From Macrococcus sp. 19Msa1099 (GTDB lineage Bacteria > Bacillota > Bacilli > Staphylococcales > Staphylococcaceae): 64,000 nucleotides of DNA. Positions 24,461 through 33,778 of the stretch are shown here, piece after piece (the stretch's first letter is position 1; each line of letters starts with the position of its first letter). The stretch spans positions 1 through 64,000 of the forward strand of contig CP079955.1 of NCBI GenBank assembly GCA_019357535.2. Reading direction: 5' to 3'. The position numbers were made by a program, and so were the translations under genes. The notes below the pieces were generated by a model that ran no database searches, was not told the DNA's origin, and saw only the letters and a program-made list of their open reading frames with translations.

Positions 24461-24609
24461 GAGGCTATCACCTGAGCGATTAGCTTCGAGCAAAATCCCG
24501 TAAAGGTGCCAAAGAAGCGCTTTTTGTTTCGGCACCTTTTGGATTTTGTTGAAGAAGCTGCGAAGCTGATGCCATTTCAATAAGAGGCTATCACCTGAGC
24601 GATTAGCTT
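24456..24609. repeat. 31-nt direct repeat flanking a large inverted-repeat element
   Basis: A 31-nt sequence occurs identically at 24456-24486 and 24579-24609, offset by 123 bp. It contains GAGGCTATCACCTGAGCG, and the first copy begins in the purA stop region. Between the copies lies a nested palindrome: CAAAATCC/GGATTTTG (24491-24498, 24541-24548), AAAGGTGCC/GGCACCTTT (24502-24510, 24531-24539) and outer AGCTTCG/CGAAGCT (24482-24488, 24561-24567). It could be a tandem duplication with an imbedded terminator, a small mobile palindromic element, or a structured 3'-UTR RNA. There is no coding capacity. Confidence 0.8.
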
Positions 24610-24613
24610 TAAA

Positions 24614-24655
24614 TTAAAAGCCATAAAACATTTAATGTTTTATGGCTTTTAAAAT
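24614..24655. terminator. Bidirectional terminator between purA and the YitT gene
   Basis: A 19-bp stem TTAAAAGCCATAAAACATT / AATGTTTTATGGCTTTTAA (24614-24632, 24634-24652) is followed by AATTGTTTT. It serves both convergent units. Confidence 0.85.
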
Positions 24656-24659
24656 TGTT

Positions 24660-25547
24660 TTAATGTATATCTTTCTTTTTAAATCTGCCGCCTTTAACTT
24701 CAGAGACGTTCCCAATGGCAACAAAGGCGCTGTCATCATAATGATTGACGATATCTTTAAGTTTAAATTCTTCTAATCGCGTAATGACACAGAAGATGAC
24801 TTTCTTGTCATCACCAGTGTATGCTCCTTCCCCTTTCAAATAAGTAACACCACGACCGAGACGATCATTAATAGCATCTCCAATTTCTTCGTATTGATCG
24901 CTGATGATCCATACAGATTTCGATTCGTCGAGACCTTGCTGTACAATATCGATGGTTTTAGATGCGATAAAGTAAGCAATAACAGAATACATGGCAGATT
25001 CCCAAGTAAATACAAAGCCTGCAGCGGTGTAGATAAAGAAGTTAATGACCATAACAATTTCACCTACTGAAAAGGGAGTCTTATTGTTGATAAGTATCGC
25101 AAGAATCTCTGTACCATCAAGAGAGCCTCCGTAACGGATAACAAGTCCAACACCGAGTCCAAGAATGACACCACCAAAGATAGTGACCAAAAACTTTTCA
25201 TCTGCAAATGCGGGTACTGGATGTAATAGTGCTGTACCGATGGATAGTATACCGATACCATAGAGCGTAGAGAGTGCGAATGTTTTACCAATCTGTTTAT
25301 AACCAAGGTAGAAAAAAGGGATGTTTAATAAGAAAATAAAGAGTCCAATAGGCAATTTTAAGAAATGGCTTATCATGATCGATATACCAACAATACCACC
25401 ATCTAATAGATTATTAGGTACGAGAAATAATTCAAGTGCAATGGCCATTAGAATCGCGCCAATTGTAATGATCATAAACCGTTTTAATTTTTCTTTTAAC
25501 GGAAGTTTTTTATGGGTTTTAATAGGTTTTGCGGAAGTTATATCCAT
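24660..25547 (-). CDS. YitT-family membrane protein (DUF161/DUF2179)
   Basis: This 295-aa protein has about five membrane segments in the first two thirds, with the family motif GGSLDGTEILAILINN. A C-terminal soluble DUF2179 domain (about residues 205-290) carries GRGVTYLKGEGAYTG and CVITRLEEFKLK. Members are conserved in Firmicutes; transport function is suspected but unproven. The ATG at 25547 follows GGAG at 8 bases on the minus strand; a GTG at 25556 would add three residues but overlaps that site. It is transcribed alone, convergent with purA. Confidence 0.85.
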   Translation of the reverse strand: MDITSAKPIKTHKKLPLKEKLKRFMIITIGAILMAIALELFLVPNNLLDGGIVGISIMISHFLKLPIGLFIFLLNIPFFYLGYKQIGKTFALSTLYGIGILSIGTALLHPVPAFADEKFLVTIFGGVILGLGVGLVIRYGGSLDGTEILAILINNKTPFSVGEIVMVINFFIYTAAGFVFTWESAMYSVIAYFIASKTIDIVQQGLDESKSVWIISDQYEEIGDAINDRLGRGVTYLKGEGAYTGDDKKVIFCVITRLEEFKLKDIVNHYDDSAFVAIGNVSEVKGGRFKKKDIH

Positions 25548-25616
25548 GTTGTGCACTCCAATCTAATATATATAAATAATTATACAGAAAAAATCAAAAT
25601 TTATTTAAAAATATGC

Positions 25617-25646
25617 TTGATATTTATAAATTTATCATGCTATAAT
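25617..25646 (+). promoter_or_regulatory. Promoter of the tRNA-Glu/tRNA-Asp unit
   Basis: TTGATA (25617-25622), 18 bp and TGCTATAAT (extended -10, hexamer 25641-25646) lie 22 bp before tRNA-Glu. This is a near-consensus stable-RNA promoter. Confidence 0.75.
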
Positions 25647-25668
25647 CAATCTTGTGTTAAAAAAATTC

Positions 25669-25740
25669 GGCCCCTTGGTCAAGCGGTTAAGACACCGCCC
25701 TTTCACGGCGGTAACACGGGTTCGAATCCCGTAGGGGTCA
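25669..25740 (+). tRNA. tRNA-Glu (anticodon TTC)
   Basis: The 72-nt cloverleaf has acceptor GGCCCCT / AGGGGTC plus discriminator A, D-arm with GGTCAAGCGGTTAAGAC, anticodon stem CCGCC/GGCGG with loop CTTTCAC, and T-loop GGGTTCGAATCCC. CCA is not encoded. Confidence 0.97.
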
Positions 25741-25767
25741 CTATTTTTCAATTACATATTTATACAT

Positions 25768-25840
25768 GGTCCCGTGGTGTAGCGGTTAACATGCCTGCCT
25801 GTCACGCAGGAGATCGCGGGTTCGATTCCCGTCGGGACCG
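25768..25840 (+). tRNA. tRNA-Asp (anticodon GTC)
   Basis: The 73-nt cloverleaf has acceptor GGTCCCG / CGGGACC plus discriminator G, anticodon stem CCTGC/GCAGG with loop CTGTCAC, and T-loop GGGTTCGATTCCC. CCA is not encoded. It lies 27 bp after tRNA-Glu, in the same transcript. Confidence 0.97.
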
Positions 25841-25843
25841 CTC

Positions 25844-25877
25844 AAAAGAAGATACGTTTACGTATCTTCTTTTTTTG
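25844..25877 (+). terminator. Terminator after tRNA-Asp
   Basis: Stem AAAAGAAGATACGT / ACGTATCTTCTTTT (25844-25857, 25860-25873) is followed by further T residues. Confidence 0.9.
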
Positions 25878-25966
25878 TACTTGTCAGCAGTATAGAAAAA
25901 GATGTTGAACAGTGGTAAATTATAAGATAGATACTTATAAAAATTTTTATGAGATGAGGGAAATGT

Positions 25967-26668
25967 ATGTCGAGAAAAATCGTAGTTGTAGATGATGAAA
26001 AACCGATTGCAGATATATTAGAATTTAACTTAAAAAAAGAGGGTTATGAAGTTCATGTCGCTTATGATGGCGATGATGCAGTGGAACTAATCTATGATAT
26101 TCAACCAGATATCGTATTGCTAGATATTATGCTTCCAGGTCGTGATGGTATGGAAGTCTGTCGTGAAGTGCGTAAGAAATACGATATGCCGATTATTATG
26201 CTGACAGCTAAAGATTCTGAGATTGATAAAGTGTTAGGCCTGGAACTTGGTGCTGATGATTATGTGACAAAGCCATTCTCTACACGTGAACTGATTGCGC
26301 GGGTTAAAGCCAATTTACGTCGTCATTACTCACAAACACAATCTGAAGAGAAGGAAGAATCCACAAATATTGTCATTAAAGATATTGTAGTCTACCCTGA
26401 AGCTTATTCAATAAAGAAACGTGGTATAGATATCGAACTGACACACCGTGAATTTGAACTTTTTCATTATTTAGCAAAGCATATCGGGCAGGTCATGACA
26501 CGTGAACATTTACTGCAGACAGTATGGGGCTATGATTATTTTGGTGATGTAAGAACTGTAGATGTTACAATTAGACGTCTAAGAGAAAAGATTGAAGATG
26601 ATGCAAGTCATCCAGAATATATTGTGACACGCCGTGGTGTAGGATATTTCTTGCAGACGCAGGAGTAA
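25967..26668 (+). CDS. walR: Response regulator WalR (YycF)
   Basis: WalR is the essential OmpR-type regulator of cell-wall hydrolase genes. The 233-aa protein has a receiver domain with acidic pocket DDEK (9-12), phospho-acceptor Asp53 in LLDIMLPG and the invariant Lys in YVTKPFS. A C-terminal winged helix follows ([25 protein letters not shown]). It is the first gene of a five-gene walRKHIJ run; walK follows after 4 bp. The start is the ATG at 25967 with a GAGGG site upstream. Confidence 0.97.
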   Translation: MSRKIVVVDDEKPIADILEFNLKKEGYEVHVAYDGDDAVELIYDIQPDIVLLDIMLPGRDGMEVCREVRKKYDMPIIMLTAKDSEIDKVLGLELGADDYVTKPFSTRELIARVKANLRRHYSQTQSEEKEESTNIVIKDIVVYPEAYSIKKRGIDIELTHREFELFHYLAKHIGQVMTREHLLQTVWGYDYFGDVRTVDVTIRRLREKIEDDASHPEYIVTRRGVGYFLQTQE

Positions 26669-26672
26669 TAGA

Positions 26673-28511
26673 ATGAAAGCGATTTTTAAAAAACTTCAGT
26701 CGTTACATATAAAGCTCGTTGTTATTTACGTCTTATTAATTATTATTGGGATGCAAATTATCGGACTTTATTTTACAAATAATCTCGAAAAAGAGCTTAC
26801 AAAGAATTTTAAAACAAATATTAATCAGCAAATAAAGTCTATCAACTATGATATTAGGACTGTATATAACGAAAATAAATCTTCACCAAATAAAATACAA
26901 AAAGAAGTCCAGAAAGTTGTAGATGAATATGCATTAAGAACAGAGATAGATACCATTCGTTTTATTAATGATTCCGAAGTTATCCTTGCGACAAGTAACG
27001 ATACAACTAAAGAAAATATTAACCAGAAGATCAATGATAAACAGATACAAAATTCTTTATCACTTGGGAAAACGAATGATCGTATTAAGCTGCGTGATGA
27101 TCCTAACGGTAAGGTGAGGGTCTGGGTAAAGAATTTTCCAATTAAAGATGACAATAAAATCCTTGGTGTTATTCATATTGAAGAATCTATTGAGCCGGTG
27201 TATGCGCAGTTGATGAAAATCAATAGCATCTTTATTATCGGTACAGGTCTGTCATTGTTAATTACAATTATTCTTGGGTTCTTTATCGCAAAAACTATTA
27301 CTAAACCTATTGCAGATATGCGTAATCAAGCGCTAGAGATGTCTAAGGGGAACTACACAAATCGTGTTAAAGTATACGGTAACGATGAAATTGGTGAGCT
27401 CGCACTAACTTTTAATAACTTATCTAAGCGTGTGCAAGAAGCGCAGGCGAATACAGAGAGTGAAAAGCGTAGACTTGATTCAGTAATCACGCACATGTCA
27501 GATGGGGTTATTGCGACAGATAGACGTGGTCGTGTACGTATTGTTAATGAAATGGCACTAAAGATGCTTGATATGAATAAAGATGATGTAGAAGGACGTC
27601 ATGTTCTAGACATCCTTGCAATCGAAGCGCATTATTCATTGGATGAACTGCAGGATATTGCAGGTGGTATTATCATCGATATTAATGAAAAAGAAAGGCT
27701 TATTGTAAGAGCATCGTTTAGTACCATTATTCAAGATACAGGGTTTATTACGGGTTATATCGCAGTGCTGCATGATGTTACCGAACAACATCACGTTGAG
27801 AATGAACGACGTGAGTTCGTTGCGAATGTTTCACATGAATTACGTACACCACTAACAAGTATGCGTAGTTATATTGAAGCATTGGAAGAGGGCGCCTGGA
27901 AAGATGAGAATTTAGCACCGCAATTCTTAAGTGTGACGAGAGAAGAAACGGATCGTATGATTCGATTAGTTAATGATCTGCTCCAATTATCTAAGATGGA
28001 TAATACAGATGATAATTTAAATAAAGAGTTGATTGATTTTAATATGTTTATTCACAAAATTATCGATCGCTTTGAGATGTCAGAAGGAAAGAATGCGACA
28101 TTCATACGTGATATCCCTAAAAATGGTATATTTGTTGAAATAGATCCAGATAAGATGACGCAAGTATTTGATAATGTAATTACGAATGCATTGAAGTACT
28201 CTAAAGGAAGAAAGAAAGTTGAATTCCACGTGAAACAAAATACGTTATTCAATCGTATGACAATACAAATTAAAGATAATGGTATCGGTATTCCTTTGAA
28301 TAAAGTAGATAAAATCTTTGATCGTTTCTTCCGTGTAGATAAAGCACGAACACGTAAAATGGGCGGCACTGGATTAGGTCTCGCAATTAGTAAGGAAATT
28401 ATCGAAGCCCATAATGGGAGAATCTGGGCTAATAGTAAGGAAGGGTACGGCACTTCGGTGTATATAACGTTACCTTGTGAAGTGCTAGATGACGGTGAAT
28501 GGGATGTATAA
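26673..28511 (+). CDS. walK: Sensor histidine kinase WalK (YycG)
   Basis: WalK is the membrane sensor that phosphorylates WalR. In the 612-aa product, two membrane segments (about 13-34 and 183-205) flank an extracellular Cache-like domain of about 148 residues. HAMP, PAS and kinase domains follow: His388 in [12 protein letters not shown] box [11 protein letters not shown] boxes DNGIGIP and [10 protein letters not shown]. The intracellular PAS keeps His274, Asp277, His367 and Glu371. With a +3 offset these correspond to the four zinc ligands known in S. aureus WalK (His271, Asp274, His364, Glu368). The walH start overlaps its stop. Confidence 0.96.
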   Translation: MKAIFKKLQSLHIKLVVIYVLLIIIGMQIIGLYFTNNLEKELTKNFKTNINQQIKSINYDIRTVYNENKSSPNKIQKEVQKVVDEYALRTEIDTIRFINDSEVILATSNDTTKENINQKINDKQIQNSLSLGKTNDRIKLRDDPNGKVRVWVKNFPIKDDNKILGVIHIEESIEPVYAQLMKINSIFIIGTGLSLLITIILGFFIAKTITKPIADMRNQALEMSKGNYTNRVKVYGNDEIGELALTFNNLSKRVQEAQANTESEKRRLDSVITHMSDGVIATDRRGRVRIVNEMALKMLDMNKDDVEGRHVLDILAIEAHYSLDELQDIAGGIIIDINEKERLIVRASFSTIIQDTGFITGYIAVLHDVTEQHHVENERREFVANVSHELRTPLTSMRSYIEALEEGAWKDENLAPQFLSVTREETDRMIRLVNDLLQLSKMDNTDDNLNKELIDFNMFIHKIIDRFEMSEGKNATFIRDIPKNGIFVEIDPDKMTQVFDNVITNALKYSKGRKKVEFHVKQNTLFNRMTIQIKDNGIGIPLNKVDKIFDRFFRVDKARTRKMGGTGLGLAISKEIIEAHNGRIWANSKEGYGTSVYITLPCEVLDDGEWDV

Positions 28512-29817
28512 AAGTATATTTAAAGGGCTAACACTTTTCATCCTTGTTTTGATGAGCGTTATATTGACATATAAAATATGGAACTTCAAACCTAATCTTG
28601 TGAATGTAGAAAATTCCATTACTAAAAGTTCAACGGCGTTAAGTCCTAAAAATTTAGATAATATTCACAGTGCTTTTTTGCCATATCAAGCGGTAAGTTA
28701 TGCGAATAATAATATTTATGGTACGACAAACAAAGATATATTGCTGGAATATATTAATAGTCTATCTAATAAGAAAATAACTGCCATAAGTACAAAGCAA
28801 CTCAATATTAATTATATGCCTAAAGGAATGAAAGAACGATTTCTAATATTAGATTTTGCAAGCGACTTTCCATTGTCTATGTATTTATCGGATATTTTAG
28901 ATAGTACTTTTAAAGGTGATGTCGATGAAACATTTAATCGCCTCATTGTGGACAGTTATTCAAAAGATAATTTAGTCCTATATGTCATTACTGATCATCA
29001 GACAATGGTGGCAATTGAAATGGATGCTTCGAGCAATAATTTTAATGAATTCGTTAAACATAGTGAAAAATCGATGGAATCCTATACAGGAATAATAACA
29101 AATGAACAATCGACAGACGAAAAGACAAGTATCTATGTGCCGGAACATCCTTCAGAGACTAAGAGATATAGTTACCTTGCAGATATAATTAGTGTAGATG
29201 ATATTAATAAAGCAGTGCTTGGTGATAAAAATAGTATTATCGAACGTAAAGATAAAAATGACTCAAAAACATACAACTCTAATACAGGTATTGTGAAAGT
29301 AAAAAATAAATCAACGTATAAATTCAATAATTTATCAGAAGTCAATCATGCTAAACCTCGACCGCTTGAACACTTAATCAGCAGTTTCAATTTTATTAGT
29401 GAACATGGCGGATTTACTGATGATTATCGTTATTTTGATATAAAATCATCTGATAATGCAATCAGCTATCAAATGTTCTTTAAAGGATATCCAGTATTTC
29501 ATGAAAATCATCTTAGTGAAATTGATATTGTATGGGGAGATAAAGATGTTTATGAATATAAACGTGGTTTATATTCAACAAGCGTAGCAGTCCCTTCAAC
29601 AAAAGATATTGCTAAACTTCCTTCGGCTGAAGAGGTCCGTTATAAACTCGCATCAAATCAGGAATATCATTTTGATCAAGTCAGTAATATGATGGTCGGC
29701 TTTAACATGGTCTATTCAGATCAGGATACAATTCAATCTACATTATCTTTCGAGCCGGAGTGGTATGTGAAATACAATAATGAGTGGAGATTGTATCAAG
29801 ATGGGAGGCTCGTATAA
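28504..29817 (+). CDS. walH: WalRK regulatory membrane protein WalH (YycH)
   Basis: This 437-aa protein has a single N-terminal membrane segment (about residues 7-24) and a large outer domain. In Bacillus YycH restrains WalK through its membrane helix; in S. aureus WalH and WalI act as activators, so the direction here cannot be told. The ATG at 28504 overlaps the walK stop by 8 bp. A frame-open ATG at 28489 is less likely because GGTGA fits the later one. Sequence conservation is low outside the family, but position and topology are diagnostic. Confidence 0.92.
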   Translation: MYKSIFKGLTLFILVLMSVILTYKIWNFKPNLVNVENSITKSSTALSPKNLDNIHSAFLPYQAVSYANNNIYGTTNKDILLEYINSLSNKKITAISTKQLNINYMPKGMKERFLILDFASDFPLSMYLSDILDSTFKGDVDETFNRLIVDSYSKDNLVLYVITDHQTMVAIEMDASSNNFNEFVKHSEKSMESYTGIITNEQSTDEKTSIYVPEHPSETKRYSYLADIISVDDINKAVLGDKNSIIERKDKNDSKTYNSNTGIVKVKNKSTYKFNNLSEVNHAKPRPLEHLISSFNFISEHGGFTDDYRYFDIKSSDNAISYQMFFKGYPVFHENHLSEIDIVWGDKDVYEYKRGLYSTSVAVPSTKDIAKLPSAEEVRYKLASNQEYHFDQVSNMMVGFNMVYSDQDTIQSTLSFEPEWYVKYNNEWRLYQDGRLV

Positions 29818-30608
29818 TGGATTGGAAGCACACAACGTCATTGTTTATATTTGTATTTCTCATCATTAATATAACATTAGGCTATATATACTATGAGAAA
29901 GTACAACGTGCGAATATTGTAGAGGATACGAGCAGTGAAAAATTAGATTTTAAAAAAGAAGGTATTAAATTAACGAAGCTTCCTTCTGCAGAGAATGTAA
30001 AGATGAATATCGTATCAGGTAAAAGTGCTGGGTTCACACAAAGCTCTTCTGATTTAGAAAAAAAAAGTGAAGAACTGAGCACAGTGACAAAAGTAGAAAT
30101 TAAACCGGCAATTAAATTAACAGCAATTCAAGAAGATGATATTATAAAAGGTATTAAAAATTATTTACTTACTGAGATTGATAAAGGAAAAGAATATACT
30201 TTAAGCGGTATTGATCGTGCTAATAAAAAGTTATATTTCGATCAGATGTATGGAGAATATCCAATATTAAATAATGATAAAGCACAGATAAAGTTTTCAT
30301 ATAACGAAAAGAATGAAGTAACATCATTTGAACAAACATATTTGAAAGACATCCAAGAAGGATTAGGAAAAAATAATGAAAAGAAAAAAGTAATCCCAGC
30401 GATAGAAGCATTAGAGGTACTTTATTATCAAACAAAATTAGAACGCGGCGATGAAGTTATGAGCGTACGTTTAGGATATTATTCCATTGTGCGTGAAGTA
30501 AGAGGACAAGTATTAAAGCCGACCTGGCAAGTCGCAGTTCGTAAGGTGGATTCGTCTATTGAAACGTACTATGTAGACGCGGTGAATCCAGAACAACCAA
30601 TATTGTAA
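29817..30608 (+). CDS. walI: WalRK regulatory membrane protein WalI (YycI)
   Basis: This 263-aa protein has one N-terminal membrane segment (about 7-25) and an extracytoplasmic YycI domain with the family pattern YYQTKLERGDEV and WQVAVRKVDSSIETYYVDA near the end. The start ATG shares its first base with the walH stop (TAATG), so the two are translationally coupled; GGGAGG lies 8-13 bases ahead. WalH and WalI form a heterodimer that binds WalK. Confidence 0.92.
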   Translation: MDWKHTTSLFIFVFLIINITLGYIYYEKVQRANIVEDTSSEKLDFKKEGIKLTKLPSAENVKMNIVSGKSAGFTQSSSDLEKKSEELSTVTKVEIKPAIKLTAIQEDDIIKGIKNYLLTEIDKGKEYTLSGIDRANKKLYFDQMYGEYPILNNDKAQIKFSYNEKNEVTSFEQTYLKDIQEGLGKNNEKKKVIPAIEALEVLYYQTKLERGDEVMSVRLGYYSIVREVRGQVLKPTWQVAVRKVDSSIETYYVDAVNPEQPIL

Positions 30609-30625
30609 TTTAAGTGAGTGATAGA

Positions 30626-31417
30626 ATGATTAATATGTCAGTATTAGCAAGTGGAAGTACAGGAAATGCAGTTTACGTAGAAAGTGAAAAGGGATCACTT
30701 TTAGTAGATGCAGGACTAACAGGTAAGAAGATAGAAGGATTATTCGATCAGATTGATCGTAAAGTAGAAAACTTAAACGGGATACTTGTAACACACGAAC
30801 ACATCGACCATATTAAAGGACTCGGCGTATTGGCACGTAAATATCAATTACCAATATACGCGAATGAGAAGACATGGGAAAGAATTGAACATGCAGATAA
30901 GAAAATACCGAGTGATCAGAAGTTTATCTTTAATCCATATGAAACAAAATCAATCGCAGGCATGGATATTGAGTCGTTCGGTGTGTCACACGATGCGGTA
31001 GATCCGCAATTTTATATCTTCAATAATAATTATAAGAAACTTACAGTTATTACGGATACGGGATACGTATCTGACCGTATGAAAGGTATGATTCACGGAA
31101 GTGATTGTTATGTGTTTGAAAGCAATCATGATGTAGATATGCTGCGTATGGGCCGTTACCCATGGAAAACGAAACAGCGTATATTAAGTGATATGGGACA
31201 TGTTTCCAACGAAGATGCTGCGTATGCAATGCGTGATGTGATTACTGGTAGTACAAAGCGTATATATCTTTCACATCTCTCTCAAGATAATAATATGAAA
31301 GATATTGCACGTATGAGCGTACAACAAATATTAAATGCACACGATATTGATACTGAGAATGAAGTGGTGATCTGTGATACAGATAAAGCCGTGGCAACAC
31401 CAATTTATGAGATTTAA
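30626..31417 (+). CDS. walJ: Metallo-beta-lactamase fold hydrolase WalJ (YycJ)
   Basis: This 263-aa MBL-fold protein has the metal motif [10 protein letters not shown] near residue 60, further ligands in SFGVSHDA and VITDTGYV, and a C-terminal YLSHLSQDN. YycJ is thought to be a nuclease or DNA-repair exonuclease rather than a lactamase. I favour ATG 30626 with AAGTGAG upstream; GTG 30614 would add four residues. It is the last gene of the wal operon, with a hairpin about 90 bp downstream. Confidence 0.93.
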   Translation: MINMSVLASGSTGNAVYVESEKGSLLVDAGLTGKKIEGLFDQIDRKVENLNGILVTHEHIDHIKGLGVLARKYQLPIYANEKTWERIEHADKKIPSDQKFIFNPYETKSIAGMDIESFGVSHDAVDPQFYIFNNNYKKLTVITDTGYVSDRMKGMIHGSDCYVFESNHDVDMLRMGRYPWKTKQRILSDMGHVSNEDAAYAMRDVITGSTKRIYLSHLSQDNNMKDIARMSVQQILNAHDIDTENEVVICDTDKAVATPIYEI

Positions 31418-31456
31418 GTATTCACATGTGTATAAGTATAGAAAATTCACAAAATA

Positions 31457-31643
31457 TGTGCATAACTATGGATAACTTTGTGCATAAATAATAAGTTATA
31501 CACAAAAAAGAAAAGATGTTCGGTAAAACGGGCATCTTTTTTATTTTTATGCATTGTAATTTTACAAAAATTATATGAATAACCTTTAAAATGTGATTAT
31601 AATAGGATTGTGAAATGTGAATATGTGATTAACTTGTGGATAA
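31457..31643. promoter_or_regulatory. Cluster of DnaA boxes between walJ and rlmH
   Basis: Five DnaA-box-like 9-mers lie within 187 bp. A perfect reverse box TGTGGATAA is at 31635-31643. One-mismatch boxes are at 31457-31465 and 31479-31487 (both TGTGCATAA), 31467-31475 (TATGGATAA) and 31496-31504 (TTATACACA). None is inside a gene. They may titrate DnaA or control rlmH. Confidence 0.7.
31511..31550 (+). terminator. Terminator of the wal operon
   Basis: Stem AAAAGATGTTCG / CGGGCATCTTTT (31511-31522, 31529-31540, two G-T pairs) is followed by TTATTTTT. Confidence 0.85.
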
Positions 31644-31676
31644 GTAGGATAACTTTTATAAAAGGAATGAATAAAC

Positions 31677-32156
31677 ATGAAAATAACAATAATAACTGTG
31701 GGTAAGTTGAAAGAGAAGTACTGGAAGATGGCTGTAGATGAATATGTAAAAAGACTTGGTGCATATACTAAATTGGAACTCGTTGAGGTAGCTGACGAGA
31801 AAGACTCGGATAATATGAGTGAGAAAGATATCGAGATTGCGAAGAAGAAAGAAGCGGAAAGAATATTGAGCAAGGTGAAGGAGGACAGCTTTGTATATAC
31901 GTTAGAAATTCTTGGCAAGCAGCTCGACTCTGTGCAGTTATCAAAAGAGATGGAGCAAAAGATGAACACCGGTAAAAGTCACTTAACCTTTATCATTGGA
32001 GGATCAAACGGTCTGCATCAAAGTGTTATGAATCGCTCTAACTACGCCCTATCATTTAGTAAGATGACATTTCCGCATCAGATGATGAAAGTGATACTGC
32101 TGGAGCAAGTGTATCGAGGGTTTAGAATAATTAGGAATGAATCGTATCACAAGTAA
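31677..32156 (+). CDS. rlmH: 23S rRNA pseudouridine-1915 N3-methyltransferase RlmH (OrfX)
   Basis: RlmH is a SPOUT methyltransferase acting on m3-pseudouridine 1915 of 23S rRNA. The 159-aa protein has full length, with the SAM-binding trefoil knot [13 protein letters not shown] and the C-terminal [22 protein letters not shown]-type block. The last codons (ESYHK) and following bases form the chromosomal attachment site used by staphylococcal cassette elements. Start ATG 31677 follows AAAAGGA. A hairpin ends the unit. Confidence 0.97.
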   Translation: MKITIITVGKLKEKYWKMAVDEYVKRLGAYTKLELVEVADEKDSDNMSEKDIEIAKKKEAERILSKVKEDSFVYTLEILGKQLDSVQLSKEMEQKMNTGKSHLTFIIGGSNGLHQSVMNRSNYALSFSKMTFPHQMMKVILLEQVYRGFRIIRNESYHK

Positions 32157-32164
32157 TGAGGTTT
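32139..32164 (+). other. Candidate SCC attachment site (attB) at the rlmH 3' end
   Basis: The sequence CGTATCACAAGTAATGAGGT (32142-32161) at the end of rlmH corresponds to the staphylococcal cassette attB region, whose S. aureus form ends rlmH with GCATATCATAAATGATGCGG. I saw no second copy downstream in the window and no ccr genes, so the site looks unoccupied. Confidence 0.55.
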
Positions 32165-32192
32165 ATTTAGAACTGTGCCTAATCACTGAGGT

Positions 32193-32225
32193 AAAGACAT
32201 GTCGATTTGATATGTCTTTTTTTAT
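32193..32225 (+). terminator. Terminator after rlmH
   Basis: Stem AAAGACATGTC / GATATGTCTTT (32193-32203, 32209-32219, one wobble pair) leads into a run of seven T. Confidence 0.85.
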
Positions 32226-32322
32226 AATTAGTCAGTATTATTCAAAAGAAAATATTATTAATGTTATTTAAATTAGTTAACAGTGTAACAATGTTATGTT
32301 ACGATATTTTCGAGGTGATGAT

Positions 32323-32949
32323 ATGGAGGATTTAATATCTAAAAAAGAGTTGCTGAAAGTATGTGATATTAGCTACGGGCAGTTGTATCGCTGGAAACGA
32401 AAGAAGCTGATTCCTGAAGATTGGTTTGTAAGAAAGTCTACTTATACAGGCCAAGAAGCATTTTTTCCTAGAAATAAGATGATTGAGCGCATAGAAATGA
32501 TAAAAACTTTAAAAGATGATCATGCTTTAGATGATTTGTATCAAATTTTTAAAGAAGATTGTGAGGTAATTGAACAAAGAGACTATGATAGTAGTTTGTT
32601 TGAAGAACATTATTGGGAAATTGCAGACTCCATTTTTACGAAGCGTAATAGTGTTTCACATAATGAAGGTATGACATTGATGTTTATAGAGCTTGCTTTA
32701 AATTCAGGGTATTTTTCAAAAGAAGAAGTACTAGAAAGTGCAGTAATATATCACCAAAACGAGATGAAAGATGTAAATTATTATTTTGTGCGAGCTATGG
32801 GTGTGTTCATGCTTATTTGCGCAAAAGAGATATTAAAAATAAGTGAAAACGCAAAGATTATTTACGAATTAGATGATACAGAAATTCAATTAGCTATACA
32901 ACAAAAATTGAAAAGAGGTAGTCATGATGACAACGAATCTAAATATTAA
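32323..32949 (+). CDS. YhbD-like DUF4004 protein with MerR-type N-terminus
   Basis: This 208-aa protein has an N-terminal DNA-binding-like segment of MerR type (LISKKELLKVCDISYGQLYRWKR, then LIPEDWF) and a helical C-terminal region. It resembles B. subtilis YhbD, whose gene also precedes bactofilin-like yhbE/yhbF. That shared order supports the call. ATG 32323 is chosen because GAGGTGATG lies just upstream; the frame is open to 32296. The last 26 bp overlap the next gene, implying coupling. A role as regulator of the bactofilin is inference. Confidence 0.75.
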   Translation: MEDLISKKELLKVCDISYGQLYRWKRKKLIPEDWFVRKSTYTGQEAFFPRNKMIERIEMIKTLKDDHALDDLYQIFKEDCEVIEQRDYDSSLFEEHYWEIADSIFTKRNSVSHNEGMTLMFIELALNSGYFSKEEVLESAVIYHQNEMKDVNYYFVRAMGVFMLICAKEILKISENAKIIYELDDTEIQLAIQQKLKRGSHDDNESKY

Positions 32950-33649
32950 TGCGATGACAACTATAGCTGCGGGAGAATATGATGAAATTAAAGTTACGGG
33001 TATAGGTTCAGTAACTGGAGATATTAAAGCTGACTTGATTAAAATAAGTGGAAAAATGGATGCTGAGGGTGATATTTCAGTTAGAGATTTCAAAGTATCA
33101 GGAATGACTAGCATCAAAGGTTCCTTAAAAGCTGATACTATGAAAACAAGTGGCAAGACAAATATTGAGGGAAGTATAGAAGGTAATGACGTCCATGTAT
33201 CTGGTATGTTAGATGTTGAAGGAAATATTACGGGTGAAAGATTAAAAGTATCTGGTTATTTAACAGTTGAAGGTGATATCGAAGTTGATCATTTTGAATG
33301 TAGTGGAAAAATTGAAAGTGATGGTTTGATAAATGCCGAAACGATTAATATTACGCTTGGGAATAATTGTTCAGCACAAGAAATTGGTGGAAAAGAAATT
33401 ACTATACTAGATGGAAAGGCGACTGAGAATAAAGGTTTATTTGCATCATTGTTTATAGAAAATAAAAGTGGAAAGTTGACTTGTGATTTAATCGAGGGTG
33501 ATGAAATTCGTCTAGAAAACGTGCTATGTGATGTAGTAAGAGGAAAGAATATTATCATTGGTAAAGGTTGTATTATAGAAAAAGTTGAATATACAAATAC
33601 AATAGAGGTTATTGAAAATGCGACTATCAATGAGCAGATAAAAATATAA
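32924..33649 (+). CDS. Bactofilin-like polymer-forming protein (YhbE/YhbF-like)
   Basis: This 241-aa protein is built of short beta-strand repeats of about 17-20 residues with a recurring G-x-[IVL]-x-[GA]-D/E pattern (GDIKADLIKISGKMDAEGDI and so on). This is the right-handed beta-helix of bactofilins, which polymerise into cytoskeletal filaments without nucleotide. It is about twice the length of a single bactofilin core and may represent YhbE and YhbF in one chain; the second half (from about residue 150) has more degenerate repeats. There is no membrane segment. It overlaps the YhbD-like gene. Confidence 0.78.
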   Translation: MMTTNLNINAMTTIAAGEYDEIKVTGIGSVTGDIKADLIKISGKMDAEGDISVRDFKVSGMTSIKGSLKADTMKTSGKTNIEGSIEGNDVHVSGMLDVEGNITGERLKVSGYLTVEGDIEVDHFECSGKIESDGLINAETINITLGNNCSAQEIGGKEITILDGKATENKGLFASLFIENKSGKLTCDLIEGDEIRLENVLCDVVRGKNIIIGKGCIIEKVEYTNTIEVIENATINEQIKI

Positions 33650-33778
33650 ATGAAGAAAGTCACTTCTCGAAATTTGAGAAATGATTATTATTATAATCTA
33701 ATAGATTAAAGTACATTAATTTATTTAGTAATAAAATAATTGATGAATTATATCAGTTCGGGGTAAGGGTGGATATTA

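Noticed and set aside
25512-25895. 127-codon frame over the tRNA genes
   Set aside because: It runs through both tRNA cloverleaves and their terminator; not a gene.
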